The notes under the pieces: model-generated
What the model saw: only the letters and a program-made list of their open reading frames with translations
The model's database searches: none
Told to the model about the DNA's origin: nothing
Part shown: positions 1 to 10,400 of the stretch, one piece after another
Layout: each line of letters begins with the position of its first letter
Numbering within the stretch: the stretch's first letter is position 1
Assembly (NCBI GenBank): GCA_964479595.1
Contig: CAYZMU010000006.1
Coordinates: 1 to 54,152 of the forward strand
Direction: 5' to 3'
DNA from: Firm-04 sp964479595
Lineage (GTDB): Bacteria; Bacillota; Clostridia; Oscillospirales; Ruminococcaceae
DNA: 54,152 nt
Translations under genes and position numbers: made by a program

Positions 1-3000
1 CGGGTGGTAAAAAAATTTAAGGTTTCGGCGATTTCGGCAATGCTGGGCGTCGGGGTACTGCTGGTGGTGTTCGCGGGGCTGGTTTTTGTGCGGAGCTCGT
101 GGGACGCGCTGGCGGACTGGGCGCGGCTCTCGGTGCTCGCGGCGCTGGCGCTGGTCTTTTTCGGCGCGTCGGCGCTCGCAAACCGGATGGGGAACATCAA
201 AAGCACAGGCATGGCGTTTTTTACGCTCGGAGCGGTGTTTCTGCCCATCTCCGTCTGGGCGGCGGGCTATTTTCACCTGCTCGGGGACACTCTGGCGGGC
301 GGCACGAACGCGCTGCTGCTCGCGCTGTGCTTTGCCGCGTTCGGGGGTGTCTCGCTGATTGCCGCGCTGCGCTGCAAACATCCTGCCTGGGGCGTGGCGT
401 TTCTGGCGGGGCTGTCTCTCGCGTTTCTGGCGCTCGCGCGATATATTGCTAAAGATTTTAACGCTCTTTTTGCGCTCCTCACCGCGATTTACACGGCCGC
501 GCTGGTCACGGCGGCGCGTTATCTGAAACCTAGAATGCCCCACGCGCTGCGCGTCACCATGGAACCCTTCGCGCTGGGGTTTGCGTTCCTTGCCGCGCTG
601 GCGGGAATCTGGGCGGTGTTCACATCGCGTACCGCGTCAAAGGAACTTTACGGCGACGCGTCCACGGCGCTGGCGGGGGCGGCGCTGCTGATTCTGGGCA
701 CGGTGTTTCTGGCTCCCGTAACACGGCGGTATCTCAAAAACTTCTCCGCCGCCCCGCTTACCGTGCTGTATCTGTGCGCCTTTCACACGTTTTTCTATCC
801 GCTCTATCGCCTCGGCTCCGCGTATGACGCGCCGTATGACGCCCTTCACGCTTTCTGGGGGACGTCGCTGCTGGAGCTGAGCGCGCTTGTCTGCGCGGCC
901 ACGCTCGCGCTGTTTCTGCTGATTGACGCGCTGCCGCGGGAGGTAAGCCCCGGCTTTCGCGGCGCCTTCGCGCTGACTGCCGTTTTCGGCGTGCTGCTGT
1001 CCTTTTTCGGCGGCGAACATTTCGCGCTGCTTATCGCTTTGGCGGTTCTGGCGGGCCTGACTGTCGCGCTCGCGCTCAAGGACCGTTCCTCACCCCGATT
1101 GCCGCGCGCGGCGGCGGCGCTTTGCGTGTGGGCGTTTTGTCTGCGCTCTGCGGCGGCGCTGGAAGAACTCGATTCCTTCCCGTACGCGTGGGAACATCTT
1201 CCGCTCTGTGCCGCCATGGCGCTCTGCGCGCTGCTCTTTACGCTCATAAAGCCGCTGCGCTGTGTGACGGGGGATTTGCTGTTCCCGGCAACGCTCGCCG
1301 TCAGCGCGATTTCCGCGCTCTCCAAGAAGGACTACCCGCCGGGTTCGCCGCTTTTTGAGACCGCGCCGGAGAACGCGCTCCGTTTGCCTGCCCTTCTGCT
1401 CGCCGCGGCTTTCGGGCTGCTGGCCGCGCTCTGGTTTCTGCGCAACGCCCTGCGCGAGGAAAACACCCCGTTTTTGCGCTATACAAGCGCTGCCCTCGCC
1501 GCCGCCGTGCCCGGTTTCATGGCGTCCGCCTCGCATGTCGGCGCGTTCGCGTACAGGCTGCCCGAGGGCGCTCTTCTGAGTATCTGGTGCGCGGTCGCCT
1601 TTGCCATGGCGTTCGGCGTCTATTTCACCGTGAAGAACCGCTTTGACGGTGTGAGGCGGCTGATTTTCGCGCTGGGCACGATTCCGCCGGTCCTCTCGAC
1701 GGCTGTATGGTGCTTTCTGACCGACTGGAAAGGGTTTACCCGGTTTCTGCCCGCCGTCATCTGTACACTCGCGTCGCTGCTGATTGCGAAAATCTTCGCG
1801 AACCGGGGCTTTCGCGCGCTCGCGTCCGTCTCTCTGGGGGCGGCGCTGCTGCTCGCCGTGCTGACAACTTATCTGGCGCGTTTCAGGCTCGCGCCGCTTG
1901 ACCCGCCGTATATCCCGGCGCTGCTGAGCAGTTTCTGGCTGCCGCCGCTTTGCGTCATCGCCATCCTGATTCTGAAAGGGAAGGCGCGTTTTGTGGGCGC
2001 GCGGTCTGTAACGAGGACCGCGCAGATTGCCGCGCCGCTCATGGCCCTGACGCTTTCCGGCGCGCTGCTGTTCCCGCATTCTTCGGAGGAGTGGCCGGCG
2101 CTCTTCTTCCTCTATACGCTGCTCTTTCTCGCGCTGAGCTGGTTTGTGACCGAGCCCGGGCAGGTTTTTGAACCCGCGGGCTGTGCGCTGGCGCTGATTC
2201 TCGCTCTGGAGAGCGCGCGGCGGCAGGCCATCCCCGCCACAAACGGTTTCCGCGCGTTCCTGACGGTCTGCTGCGCGCTGGGGCTGACGGCGCTGTTTCA
2301 CTGTCTGGGGTCGGTCGAGCGCGAGGACAAGTCCGCCAAGGACCGCGCGCGGGGTTATACGCTGACACTCGCGGGCTGCGCGGTGCCCGTCTGGCTGCTC
2401 TGTGTCGCGCTGGCTGCGCCGCGTTCTGAAAAATTTACCGACTGGCTGCTCTTCTTTGTCCCGGTTTTGGCGGCGGCGTGCATGGTCCATTTTGTGACGC
2501 TGACGAAAAAGCGGGATCTCAGGCGCCTTTTCTGGACGCTCGCGGCGGCGGCAGGCGTCATCGCGTTCTGGCTGCAGCCGCTGATTGACTTTGAGGGCAC
2601 CTACTGGGAGGGCAAGATAGGCCTTGTGCCGCTGCTCGCTTTCGGGGTGGTTCTGCGCCTGCTCTACGGCGAAAAAGCCGGCGGCACGCTCCTCTTCGCA
2701 ATCGGGGCGTTCTGTATGCTGCGCCTCGGCGCGGGGGCGGTCATTTCGGGCAGCACGGCGGACGCGCTCACGGTGCTGATTCTGTCGCTTGTCATCTTCA
2801 TTGTGTCGTTTCTTGTGCGGCAGAAGAAATGGTTTCTGCTGGGCGGCATCTCGCTGCTCGTTTCCGCGCTGTACATTAATCTTGGGCTTTCCGGCGCGGC
2901 GCGGTGGTGGATTACTTTGCTCGCGGCGGGGCTGCTGCTCATTGCCATCGCGGCGGTCAATGAGACACTCAAGCGTCGCGGGGACGCGCGCGCGGGACGT

Positions 3001-3024
3001 TTCTGGAGCGACTGGAAATGGTAA
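1..3024 (+). CDS. Very large polytopic membrane protein, DUF2157-like N-terminus, 5' end cut by window
   Basis: Open from the first base of the window to a TAA at 3022-3024, at least 1006 residues. A GTG at position 4 could start it, but no ribosome binding site is visible and the frame is open upstream, so I treat it as 5'-partial. Nearly the whole length is hydrophobic, with some two dozen or more predicted membrane spans separated by short Arg/Lys-rich loops. The first 110 residues (membrane span, a loop with Ser-Trp-Asp-Ala-Leu, two further spans) resemble the DUF2157-type membrane module. No catalytic motif is visible and the substrate is unknown; a sensor or envelope role is only a guess. 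The next gene starts just after its stop, so the two are probably cotranscribed. Confidence 0.7.
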   Translation, partial: RVVKKFKVSAISAMLGVGVLLVVFAGLVFVRSSWDALADWARLSVLAALALVFFGASALANRMGNIKSTGMAFFTLGAVFLPISVWAAGYFHLLGDTLAGGTNALLLALCFAAFGGVSLIAALRCKHPAWGVAFLAGLSLAFLALARYIAKDFNALFALLTAIYTAALVTAARYLKPRMPHALRVTMEPFALGFAFLAALAGIWAVFTSRTASKELYGDASTALAGAALLILGTVFLAPVTRRYLKNFSAAPLTVLYLCAFHTFFYPLYRLGSAYDAPYDALHAFWGTSLLELSALVCAATLALFLLIDALPREVSPGFRGAFALTAVFGVLLSFFGGEHFALLIALAVLAGLTVALALKDRSSPRLPRAAAALCVWAFCLRSAAALEELDSFPYAWEHLPLCAAMALCALLFTLIKPLRCVTGDLLFPATLAVSAISALSKKDYPPGSPLFETAPENALRLPALLLAAAFGLLAALWFLRNALREENTPFLRYTSAALAAAVPGFMASASHVGAFAYRLPEGALLSIWCAVAFAMAFGVYFTVKNRFDGVRRLIFALGTIPPVLSTAVWCFLTDWKGFTRFLPAVICTLASLLIAKIFANRGFRALASVSLGAALLLAVLTTYLARFRLAPLDPPYIPALLSSFWLPPLCVIAILILKGKARFVGARSVTRTAQIAAPLMALTLSGALLFPHSSEEWPALFFLYTLLFLALSWFVTEPGQVFEPAGCALALILALESARRQAIPATNGFRAFLTVCCALGLTALFHCLGSVEREDKSAKDRARGYTLTLAGCAVPVWLLCVALAAPRSEKFTDWLLFFVPVLAAACMVHFVTLTKKRDLRRLFWTLAAAAGVIAFWLQPLIDFEGTYWEGKIGLVPLLAFGVVLRLLYGEKAGGTLLFAIGAFCMLRLGAGAVISGSTADALTVLILSLVIFIVSFLVRQKKWFLLGGISLLVSALYINLGLSGAARWWITLLAAGLLLIAIAAVNETLKRRGDARAGRFWSDWKW

Positions 3025-3038
3025 AAGAGGTGAATGAA

Positions 3039-3314
3039 ATGGAAGAATACGAGGATTTTTCCGGCGACATCGTCTCTCTGGAGGACGAGCAGGGAAATGT
3101 GCAGGATTTTGCCTATCTCGAGACGGTTATCTATGACGGAACCCCCTACGCGGTGCTGCAGCCGGAAGACTCGGACGGCGTGGTCATCGTGGAAGTGCGC
3201 AACATCGCGACGGAGAAGGAATCCTACGACGCGGTGACCGACGAGGACCTCTGCGAAAAGATTTTTGAGCGCTTCAAAAGCGAATTCGGCGAAAAATACG
3301 ACTTCGCGGACTAA
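3039..3314 (+). CDS. DUF1292 family protein
   Basis: A 91-residue acidic protein matching the DUF1292 (YrzB-type) family. It has an N-terminal acid stretch, a beta-rich core with Asp-Glu-x-Gly-x-x-x-x-Phe, a Tyr-Ala-Val-Leu-Gln-Pro strand and a C-terminal helix ending in Phe-Ala-Asp. The family is widespread in Firmicutes; its biochemical role is unknown and it is expected to be cytosolic. An ATG at 3018 is in frame and overlaps the upstream gene, but the AGAGGTG at 3026-3032 is correctly spaced only for the ATG at 3039, so I chose that one. It follows the large membrane protein with almost no gap. Confidence 0.8.
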   Translation: MEEYEDFSGDIVSLEDEQGNVQDFAYLETVIYDGTPYAVLQPEDSDGVVIVEVRNIATEKESYDAVTDEDLCEKIFERFKSEFGEKYDFAD

Positions 3315-3359
3315 TCCCCCCGAAAGACCCCAAAACACAAGGACAGGAGGAGACGCGTG

Positions 3360-4280
3360 ATGGCTAAAGGTAAAATCAAACGCGCCGCGGACCGGCTGCT
3401 GAGTGTCTCCAAAAAATTCAACGATGACCACCTCTCCGCCTATGCCGCGCAGGCGACTTTCTACCTGATGCTCTCGTTCTTCCCGTTCGTGATGCTGCTG
3501 TGCCTCGCGACAAGACTCCTGCCCATCCGGGAGGATATGTTTCTGGCGCTCGTGAACCTGATTCTGCCGGAAAACTACCGCGAGGTCGTGGGGCAGCTTA
3601 TCGACAGCTATTTTAACCAGAATATCGGCGCCACAAAAATCATTCTGGTTCTGTTCCTCATCTGGACGGCGTCGCGGTTCATGCAGGCGATGATTAATGG
3701 ATTTAACTCTGTCTACGGCATTGAGGAAACGCGAAACCAGACTCTGGTGCGCCTGATAGGCTGTCTGTACACGCTCGCGCTCTGCGTGCTGTTCGTGACG
3801 CTGGTCGTCATGTACACGCTCGGCACGCGGCTTGTGGAGGGCTTCCTGCTGAAACTCCCGCACAGTTTCTTTGTGGAGATTGTGCTGGGCATCGCGCGGA
3901 ACCTCTTCAGCCCCGCGCTGCAGCTCTCGGTGTTCTGGCTCTCGTACGTGACGCTGCCCTCGCGCAAGGGCAAATTCCGCGACGAGCTCCCCGGCGCCTG
4001 TGTGACCATGCTGTTCTGGCGCGGCGCGGCGTTTCTGTATTCCTTCGTGCAGAGCTATTCCTTCGAGCGCTATTCCTACGTCTACGGCAGCCTCGCGAGC
4101 CTGATTCTCATTCTGCTCTGGCTCTACGCCTGTGTCTACGCGTGGCTGGTGGGCGGGGAGATTAACTGGTATCTCAAAAAACTAAAGGACGAGGGCCGCA
4201 GCCCCAAAATCCTCACCGAGACGCTCCCGCAGCTGCTGACACGGTTCAAAAACCTGTTTAAACGCGCCAAAGACGAATAA
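3360..4280 (+). CDS. YihY/BrkB family inner-membrane protein
   Basis: A 306-residue integral membrane protein of the YihY/virulence factor BrkB family. The N-terminal 30 residues are basic and cytosolic, followed by about six membrane spans. The family signature regions are visible as Ala-Ala-Gln-Ala-Thr-Phe-Tyr-Leu near residues 28-36 and Leu-Pro-Ser-Arg-Lys-Gly-Lys-Phe near 200. The C-terminus is a basic cytosolic tail. The older RNase BN assignment of this family does not hold, and its function (possibly transport) is unsettled. GTG 3357 and ATG 3360 are adjacent; the GGAGG at 3346-3350 suits ATG 3360 better. It is the last gene before the terminator at 4283. Confidence 0.88.
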   Translation: MAKGKIKRAADRLLSVSKKFNDDHLSAYAAQATFYLMLSFFPFVMLLCLATRLLPIREDMFLALVNLILPENYREVVGQLIDSYFNQNIGATKIILVLFLIWTASRFMQAMINGFNSVYGIEETRNQTLVRLIGCLYTLALCVLFVTLVVMYTLGTRLVEGFLLKLPHSFFVEIVLGIARNLFSPALQLSVFWLSYVTLPSRKGKFRDELPGACVTMLFWRGAAFLYSFVQSYSFERYSYVYGSLASLILILLWLYACVYAWLVGGEINWYLKKLKDEGRSPKILTETLPQLLTRFKNLFKRAKDE

Positions 4281-4282
4281 AA

Positions 4283-4319
4283 CCCCGCCTCCCAAAAGGA
4301 AGACGGGGATTTTTGTTTT
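4283..4319. terminator. Bidirectional terminator between brkB-like gene and amylase
   Basis: A GC-rich imperfect stem with outer arms CCCCG and CGGGG is followed on the plus strand by ATTTTTGTTTT. It lies between convergent genes, and the reverse strand also shows a T-rich tail (from the AATAAAA side), so it can serve both. Confidence 0.75.
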
Positions 4320-4325
4320 CTCATT

Positions 4326-6017
4326 TCAGGAAAGGGAAACCTCAAAGGCGCTGTCGCCGCACTGCACGGCCGCGCGCAGCACCGGGTCGCCCCAGAGCCG
4401 CAGCGTCACCTCGCCGAAGCGGAACTCAAAGACGACGTTGCTGCCGTCATTGCGAACGGTGGGCTCCATGCCGAACGCGCCGTGGAGTTTGTCGCGCGTC
4501 ATGCAGCGGTCGAGCAGCGAAAGCTTCCAGACCAGCTCCGCGGCGGTCATCTCCGGGGCTTGCGGCGGGGCGGTTTCCGGCTCGGGCTGCGCAGCGGGTT
4601 CCCGCGGCTGTTCGGGCTCTTTTTCGGGTTCAGCGGCGGGGCTTTCCTCGGGTTCGGCTTGCGGCCCTTGGATTTCGCTCAACAGCTCAGGCGCCGGGCG
4701 CGCGACCCACATCGCGGAAAACGCGGGCGACTGCACGCGCCCCCCGCCGGCGACAGGCTTCCCCGACAGCAGGTCGTACCAGCCCTCGCCCTCAATCGGC
4801 AGCGGCAAATCCGCGGCGCAGTCCTGAAGATTCAGCACGCAGTAGAGCGCGTCCTGCCCCTCCCCGCGCCTGAAAACCAGCTGCTGGTTGCGCACCTCGA
4901 CGGTGTAGAAACTCCCCGTGTGCAGCGCCTCCGTCGCCTCGTAGGCGGCGCCCAGACGGTAGAGAAACCGGCAGAGCGAATTGCCTTCCGGGTTCATCTC
5001 GGAAATCTCGAGCGCGGGGCGGAGGTTCTCGTCGGAATCGGAACGCTTTTCCGCCTTCAGCCCGAATTCGCTGCCGTAGTAGACCGAGGGAATGCCCGGC
5101 ATGGCGTAGAGCAGCGCGTAGCACAGCGGCAGGTGACGCTCGTCCTTCAACTGGGTGGCGAGCCGCGCCACGTCGTGATTGTCCGCGAAGTTGTAGAGCA
5201 GCAGATTGGGATAGATGCCGTGCTGCCCGGACTGGCGGTTCATGGCGTAGTTTATCTCAAAATAGTTCTTGTCGTTGTGCGAGGACCAGAGCCCCTTCCA
5301 GCACTCGTAGTTGGTCGCGGAATCGAGCATTTCGGGGTTGGCGAACTGCGCGTAATCGCCGTGAATGAGCTCGCCCATGAGCCAGCACTCGGGGTTCTTG
5401 CTCTTGATGGTGTGGCGCACGCGGCGGAAGAAATCGCGGTCGATGCAGTCGGCGGAGTCAAAGCGGATGCCGTCGATATGGAAGTTGTCCATCCAGCCGA
5501 TAATGGCGTTCTCCAGATACCGCGCGACCTCGTCGTTGCGCAGGTTGAGCTTGACCAGTTCCTCGCAGCCGCGCCATGACTCGTAGGAAAACGGGTCGCC
5601 GAAGCGGTTGGAGTTGCCGAACCAGAGATTGCAGAACCAGCCGCAGTAGGGCGAGGACTCGCGGTTTTGCAGCACGTCCTGAAACGCGAAGAACCCCCTG
5701 CCCACGTGGTTGAACACCCCGTCCACGACCACACGGATGCCCTCGCTGTGCAGCGCGTCGCAGACGCGCGCGAAATCGGCGTTCGTGCCGAGACGGCGGT
5801 CAAGGTTGGTGTAGTCAATCGTGTCGTAGCCGTGCGTGCCCGATTCCCAGACAGGCCCGAAGCAGACGGCGTTGACGTGCAATTTTTTCAGATGCGGAAT
5901 CCAGTCAAGAATCTTGCTGATTCGGTCCACGGGTTCGCCGCCGGGATTTTCCCACGGCGCCCCGCAAAGCCCCATCGGATAGATGTGATAAAAAAGCGCG
6001 GATTGTTCCCAAGACAT
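4326..6017 (-). CDS. Cytoplasmic GH13 alpha-amylase-family glycosidase with C-terminal appended domain
   Basis: A 563-residue GH13 enzyme, expected to hydrolyse alpha-glucan or maltodextrin. All four conserved regions are present: DGVFNH near 99, GIRFDSAD near 183-190 with the nucleophile Asp, the acid Glu in LMGEL near 216, and FADNHD near 278-282. There is no signal peptide, so it should act in the cytosol. After the catalytic and beta domains comes a Pro/Glu-rich linker (about 450-493). The last 70 residues form a separate small domain that I do not recognise. An ATG at 6023 overlaps the cysS stop (ATGA), but AAGGAAG is too close to it and is well placed for ATG 6017. It is the last gene of the valS-lyase-cysS-amylase unit. 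Confidence 0.88.
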   Translation of the reverse strand: MSWEQSALFYHIYPMGLCGAPWENPGGEPVDRISKILDWIPHLKKLHVNAVCFGPVWESGTHGYDTIDYTNLDRRLGTNADFARVCDALHSEGIRVVVDGVFNHVGRGFFAFQDVLQNRESSPYCGWFCNLWFGNSNRFGDPFSYESWRGCEELVKLNLRNDEVARYLENAIIGWMDNFHIDGIRFDSADCIDRDFFRRVRHTIKSKNPECWLMGELIHGDYAQFANPEMLDSATNYECWKGLWSSHNDKNYFEINYAMNRQSGQHGIYPNLLLYNFADNHDVARLATQLKDERHLPLCYALLYAMPGIPSVYYGSEFGLKAEKRSDSDENLRPALEISEMNPEGNSLCRFLYRLGAAYEATEALHTGSFYTVEVRNQQLVFRRGEGQDALYCVLNLQDCAADLPLPIEGEGWYDLLSGKPVAGGGRVQSPAFSAMWVARPAPELLSEIQGPQAEPEESPAAEPEKEPEQPREPAAQPEPETAPPQAPEMTAAELVWKLSLLDRCMTRDKLHGAFGMEPTVRNDGSNVVFEFRFGEVTLRLWGDPVLRAAVQCGDSAFEVSLS

Positions 6018-6019
6018 AT

Positions 6020-7450
6020 TCATGCTTCCTTTCCCTGTTTTGTCAAAGGTTCCAAGACCGTCCCCTGACGCGTCTCCTTCACCGCCCAGCCCAGCGCGGC
6101 GATTTGGTCGCGCAGCGCGTCAGCGGTTTGAAAGTCCCTGTTCTTTCTCGCCTCGGCGCGCGCCGAAACGAGTTTTTCCACCTCAGGCGGAATCTCGGCG
6201 GGGGGCTGCTCTTTCAGCGCGCCCGCGTGTTCCAGAAGCCCCAGCGACAGCACCGAATCCATCCGCTCCGCGCACCAGAGTTTCGTGGCGGCGCTGTCGG
6301 GCGCCTTCAGCACCTCGTAAAGTTCGGTGAGCGCCTGCGCGGTGTTCAAATCATTGTCCATCGCCGCGCGGAACTTGGCGAGCAGTTCCTCCCCGCGCGC
6401 GGTGTCGGGCTCGCCCTCGCGTTCTTTCAGCAGCGCGGCAAGGCGCGAAACCAGCCTTGTGTAGGCGGTCTTCGCGTTGTCGAGATTGTCAAAAGAAAAT
6501 TCCAGCGTCTTGCGGTAGTGCGACTGCAGACAGTAGAAACGGTAGACCATCGGGTCATAGCCCTTCTCCTCGAGCAGCGAGAGCGTCAGAAACTCACCCT
6601 TGGACTTGCTCATCTTGCCGTCGGCGGTGTTTAAGTGCAGCACATGGAACCAGTGCGTACACCACGGGTGCCCCAGATACGCCTCGCTCTGCGCGATTTC
6701 GTTGGTGTGGTGGGGGAAGACGTTGTCGATTCCCCCGCAGTGCAGGTCAAGCCTTTCGCCGAGCGTTTTCATGGCGATGACGGAGCATTCGATGTGCCAG
6801 CCCGGGTAGCCCGTTCCCCACGGGCTCTCCCATTTGAGCTCCTGCGCGTCGAATTTGGACTTGGTGAACCACAGCACGAAATCCGCCTTATTGCGTTTGT
6901 TTTCGTCACGCTCCACGCCCTCGCGCACCCCGACTTCCAAGTCTTCCTCCCGAAAGTCGTGGAACACGTAGTACCGCGGGAGTTTTGAGGTGTCAAAATA
7001 GATGTTTCCCCCCGCCTCGTAGGCGTAACCCTTTCGCAGCAAGGTCTCTATCACCTCAATGAAGTCCCCTACCCGTTCCGTCGCGGGGCAGACCGTCCGC
7101 GGCTTGGCGATATGGAGCCGCGCGCAGTCCTCAAAGAACGCGTCGCCATAAAACTTGGCGATTTCCATCACGCTTTTATGCTCGCGCCGCGCCCCCTGAA
7201 CCATTTTGTCATCGCCGGTGTCGCCGTCGGAGGTCAGGTGCCCCACATCGGTGATGTTCATGACGCGCCGGACCTCATAGCCCGAAAAGGTCAGGTATTT
7301 CTCCAGCACGTCCTCCATGATGTAGGTGCGCAGGTTTCCGATATGCGCGTAGTGGTAGACGGTCGGCCCGCAGGTGTACATTTTGACGACCCCCGGCTCG
7401 GCGGTGCGAAATTCCTCTTTGCGCCGCGTGAGGGAGTTGTAAAGCAGCAT
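6020..7450 (-). CDS. cysS: Cysteinyl-tRNA synthetase
   Basis: A complete 476-residue class I aminoacyl-tRNA synthetase that charges tRNA-Cys with cysteine in the cytosol. The HIGH motif is HIGN at 36-39 and KMSKS is at 279-283. The zinc site matches the E. coli enzyme in spacing: Cys27, Cys222, His247 and Glu251. The C-terminal helical anticodon-binding part is present, and the length is normal for the family. AAAGGA precedes the ATG. It lies between a pectin lyase and an amylase gene, an unusual context, with no terminator in the 18 bases separating it from the lyase gene. Confidence 0.97.
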   Translation of the reverse strand: MLLYNSLTRRKEEFRTAEPGVVKMYTCGPTVYHYAHIGNLRTYIMEDVLEKYLTFSGYEVRRVMNITDVGHLTSDGDTGDDKMVQGARREHKSVMEIAKFYGDAFFEDCARLHIAKPRTVCPATERVGDFIEVIETLLRKGYAYEAGGNIYFDTSKLPRYYVFHDFREEDLEVGVREGVERDENKRNKADFVLWFTKSKFDAQELKWESPWGTGYPGWHIECSVIAMKTLGERLDLHCGGIDNVFPHHTNEIAQSEAYLGHPWCTHWFHVLHLNTADGKMSKSKGEFLTLSLLEEKGYDPMVYRFYCLQSHYRKTLEFSFDNLDNAKTAYTRLVSRLAALLKEREGEPDTARGEELLAKFRAAMDNDLNTAQALTELYEVLKAPDSAATKLWCAERMDSVLSLGLLEHAGALKEQPPAEIPPEVEKLVSARAEARKNRDFQTADALRDQIAALGWAVKETRQGTVLEPLTKQGKEA

Positions 7451-7468
7451 GGTACCATCCTTTCTGTC

Positions 7469-10400
7469 TCAAGGCTCCGCGAAAAACGCCAGCGTATCGA
7501 GATTCGGCGCGCCGTCCGCCCCCGCGGAGGCAATCCGCACCGTGTTGAGCCCCGCGTGAAGATTGACAAGTGTCATCTCCTGCTCCGCCCATGTCGTCCA
7601 GTCCCCGGTCGTCTCAAAAGAGACCGGCGGCGCGGGGCTNNNNNNNNNNNNNNNNNNNNNNNNNNNNNNNNNNNNNNNNNNNNNNNNNNNNNNNNNNNNN
7701 NNNNNNNNNNNNNNNNNNNNNNNNNNNNNNNNNNNNNNNCCGCCCATGTCGTCCAGTCCCCGGTCGTCTCAAAAGAGACCGGCGGCGCGGGGCTTTCGCC
7801 GTCAGCGGAGAGCGGGAAGGCGCTCTCGCCGTTGGCGGTTATCGTGACAGTGCGCGCGGCGGCGGTGCCGTTTGCGTAGCGCGCCACACAGCGCACCGTT
7901 TCCGCCTCAAAGGGCAGGAAGACCTCAAACTCCACAAAGCTGCCTTCCGTATTCTCAAGGTTTACGTAGGTTTCCGTGAGCGCGCCGGCGTTGGTGTTCT
8001 CCTCAATGCCCTTGTAAATCGCGCTGTCCGTTGCCGCCTGCGACACGCCTAAGCCTTCCGGGGTTTCCCCCAGCAGCAGCCGGCTCAGCAGCACCGCGTC
8101 CGCCGCGGACTTTTGCGTATCCGCGTTTAAATCCATCGCGCGGGTCTCGATTCTGGAAGGCGCCGCGTTCGCTGTCAGCGCGCGTTTGAGAAGGCTCAGA
8201 TCCTTGGCGCTCAGCGTCCCGTTTTCATCGCAGTCGCCCACTGCAAACGCCCGCTCCCCGGGGATATAGCTTACCGCCTCAATGCCCCAGATCTGGCAGG
8301 GGTGGCCGTTGCGCTCCCATTCTCTGGCGTTCGCGCCGTCGTCCGTGCCGGCGTTCTCGATTTCCACACAGTTCGCCCCGCCGCTTGAGTCCGTTGTAAT
8401 GACATAGCCCTGCGCGTTTCGGTAAAGCGTAAAACTTTGTCCCGCGCCAAGCTCGGCGTTGCCGTTCCCCGCGACGGTCAGCGCGCTTTCGCTGTCATTG
8501 GCGAGGAAGATCTGATAGGCGTTCTCCCCCGCTTCCTCAAAGCGCCACACACCTTTGTACGCTGCGAAAGTCTCCCGCTGCGCGGCATTGCCGTCCGCGC
8601 CGGCGGTAAGGTAGAGCCCGCTGTTGAGATTGCGGAAAACGTAGTACTTCGCCGGGTCCATCACAGCCGGGACATTTTCGCCCCCGGTCGCCTCGTGCAC
8701 CGTCACGTTCGGGCGCGCGGGCAGCGGTTTATCCGAGCCCAGATAGAAGCTCGGGTGCGGGGGCTGGTTGTAGCAGTTCTGCTCCCCCGCGAGCTGGCAG
8801 CGGTACTGCGGGTCGTGGGTAAGCGTGGTGAGGCGGTATTCGGTTTCATAGGGCGTGCAGAAGATTCTCAGCCCGTTGTCCTCTGTCCGCAGAATCAGCT
8901 CCTCGCGCCAGTCCCCGAGAATATCGCCCGACAGGCAGGGCGTGGACTTGGTGCCGTTGCAGGAGAGGCAGCCGTCGGCGGTCAGCAGCGTGTCAATCTG
9001 AGCGGGATTTTCCGTGTTGATTTTGGAAATGGTGTTGCCGTCGAGCAGCTCGCGCTCCAGATCGCCGTCCCACCAGATAAGGAAGTTCATAGCCCCTCTG
9101 GCGATTCCCGTGGGCTGTCCCGCGCCGTCATAGACATCGCCCGACTGCGCGCCCCAGAATTCCCCGCCGGGGTTGGCGGCGGAAATATTCCCCGCGGCGC
9201 AGCGTCCCGTGTCCTTGGAATGGTCGTAGTGGAAGATAATCTCGCCCGTGCCCGCGTCCACCAGCGACACGCCATAAGGCGGTTCCTCGTGGCAGACCCA
9301 GAGTTCCTCGCCGGGGCGGTCGGGCAGGAAGTCGCTTAAGTGCATGGCGTCGCCGTGGCCCCTGTTCGTGCACCAGAGAATGCTGCCGTCGTCGTCAAAG
9401 CACACCGCGCCCACACAGAGCTCGTCTTTGCCGTCGCCGTCCAAGTCCGCGGGCATGCAGTTGTGGTTGCCGTTGGCGTAGCCGGTGTAGGAGCTCGCGG
9501 CAAACCCGGAATCATACCCCCAGCGCTTGACCAGTTTTTTGTCCACCACGTCATAGGCGACCACGGTCATGCGGGTGTAGTAGCCGCGCACGGAAACGGC
9601 GGAGGGCTTCACCCCGTCCAGATAGCACACCGCGCCCAGAAAACGGTCGCAGCGGTTGCCGTAGTTGTCGCCCCACGTGCTCTTGGAGACTTCCCCGCGC
9701 GGGTATTCGTAGTCAACCGTATCCAGCACCGCGCCGGTAAGCCCGTCAAAGAGCGAATAGTATTCCGGGCCCTCCAGAATATACCCCGAACTGTTGCGGT
9801 AGGTTTTGCTGCCGTCCCCGATGACGTTTCCGACACCGTCCACCGTGCCGTCGGCGGTCTTGCAGGTCATCTCCGCTTTGCCGTCCAGATCGAAATCCGC
9901 GACCAGAAACTGCGTGTAGTGCGCGCCCGCGCGGATATTCTGCCCCAGATCCACTCTCCAGAGCCGCTCGCCCGTCAGCCGCAGGCAGTCGATATAGACA
10001 TTGCCCGTCGCGCCCGCCTGCGAGTTGTCCTTGGAATTGCTCGGGTCCCATTTGAGGAAAATCTCGTAAACCCCGTCGCCGTCCACATCGCCCACGGAAC
10101 AGTCGCACGGCGAATAGGTGTAGTCCGCGCCGGCTGCCGGCACGTCCAGCGCGATGTCAAAATAGCTCTGGTCTGAAATCATGGAACAGACGGAGGAGGA
10201 AACCGTTTTGCCCCCTTCCTCGGTGTCCACGCGGTAGAGCGACTGCGCCGTGCCCTCTTTGTCAAGGAAGCTCGTCGCCTTGCCTTCCTCGGAAGTGTAA
10301 ATCAGCGCGCCGTCGCGATAGAGCTTGAAGACCGCGCTGTCGGAATCGCTCGCCAGAAAGCGCCAGCTGACCATCATGCCCGCGCCGGTGTTCACCGCGC

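Noticed and set aside
1090..2490. Minus-strand frame of 466 residues opposite the large membrane protein
   Set aside because: Composition is Arg/Gln-rich, as expected for the reverse strand of a hydrophobic GC-rich gene.
7585..7794. 55-bp direct repeats as a transposon target duplication or attachment site
   Set aside because: They exactly abut a fixed 100-N run, the same length occurs at gap 2, and no transposase or integrase is present.
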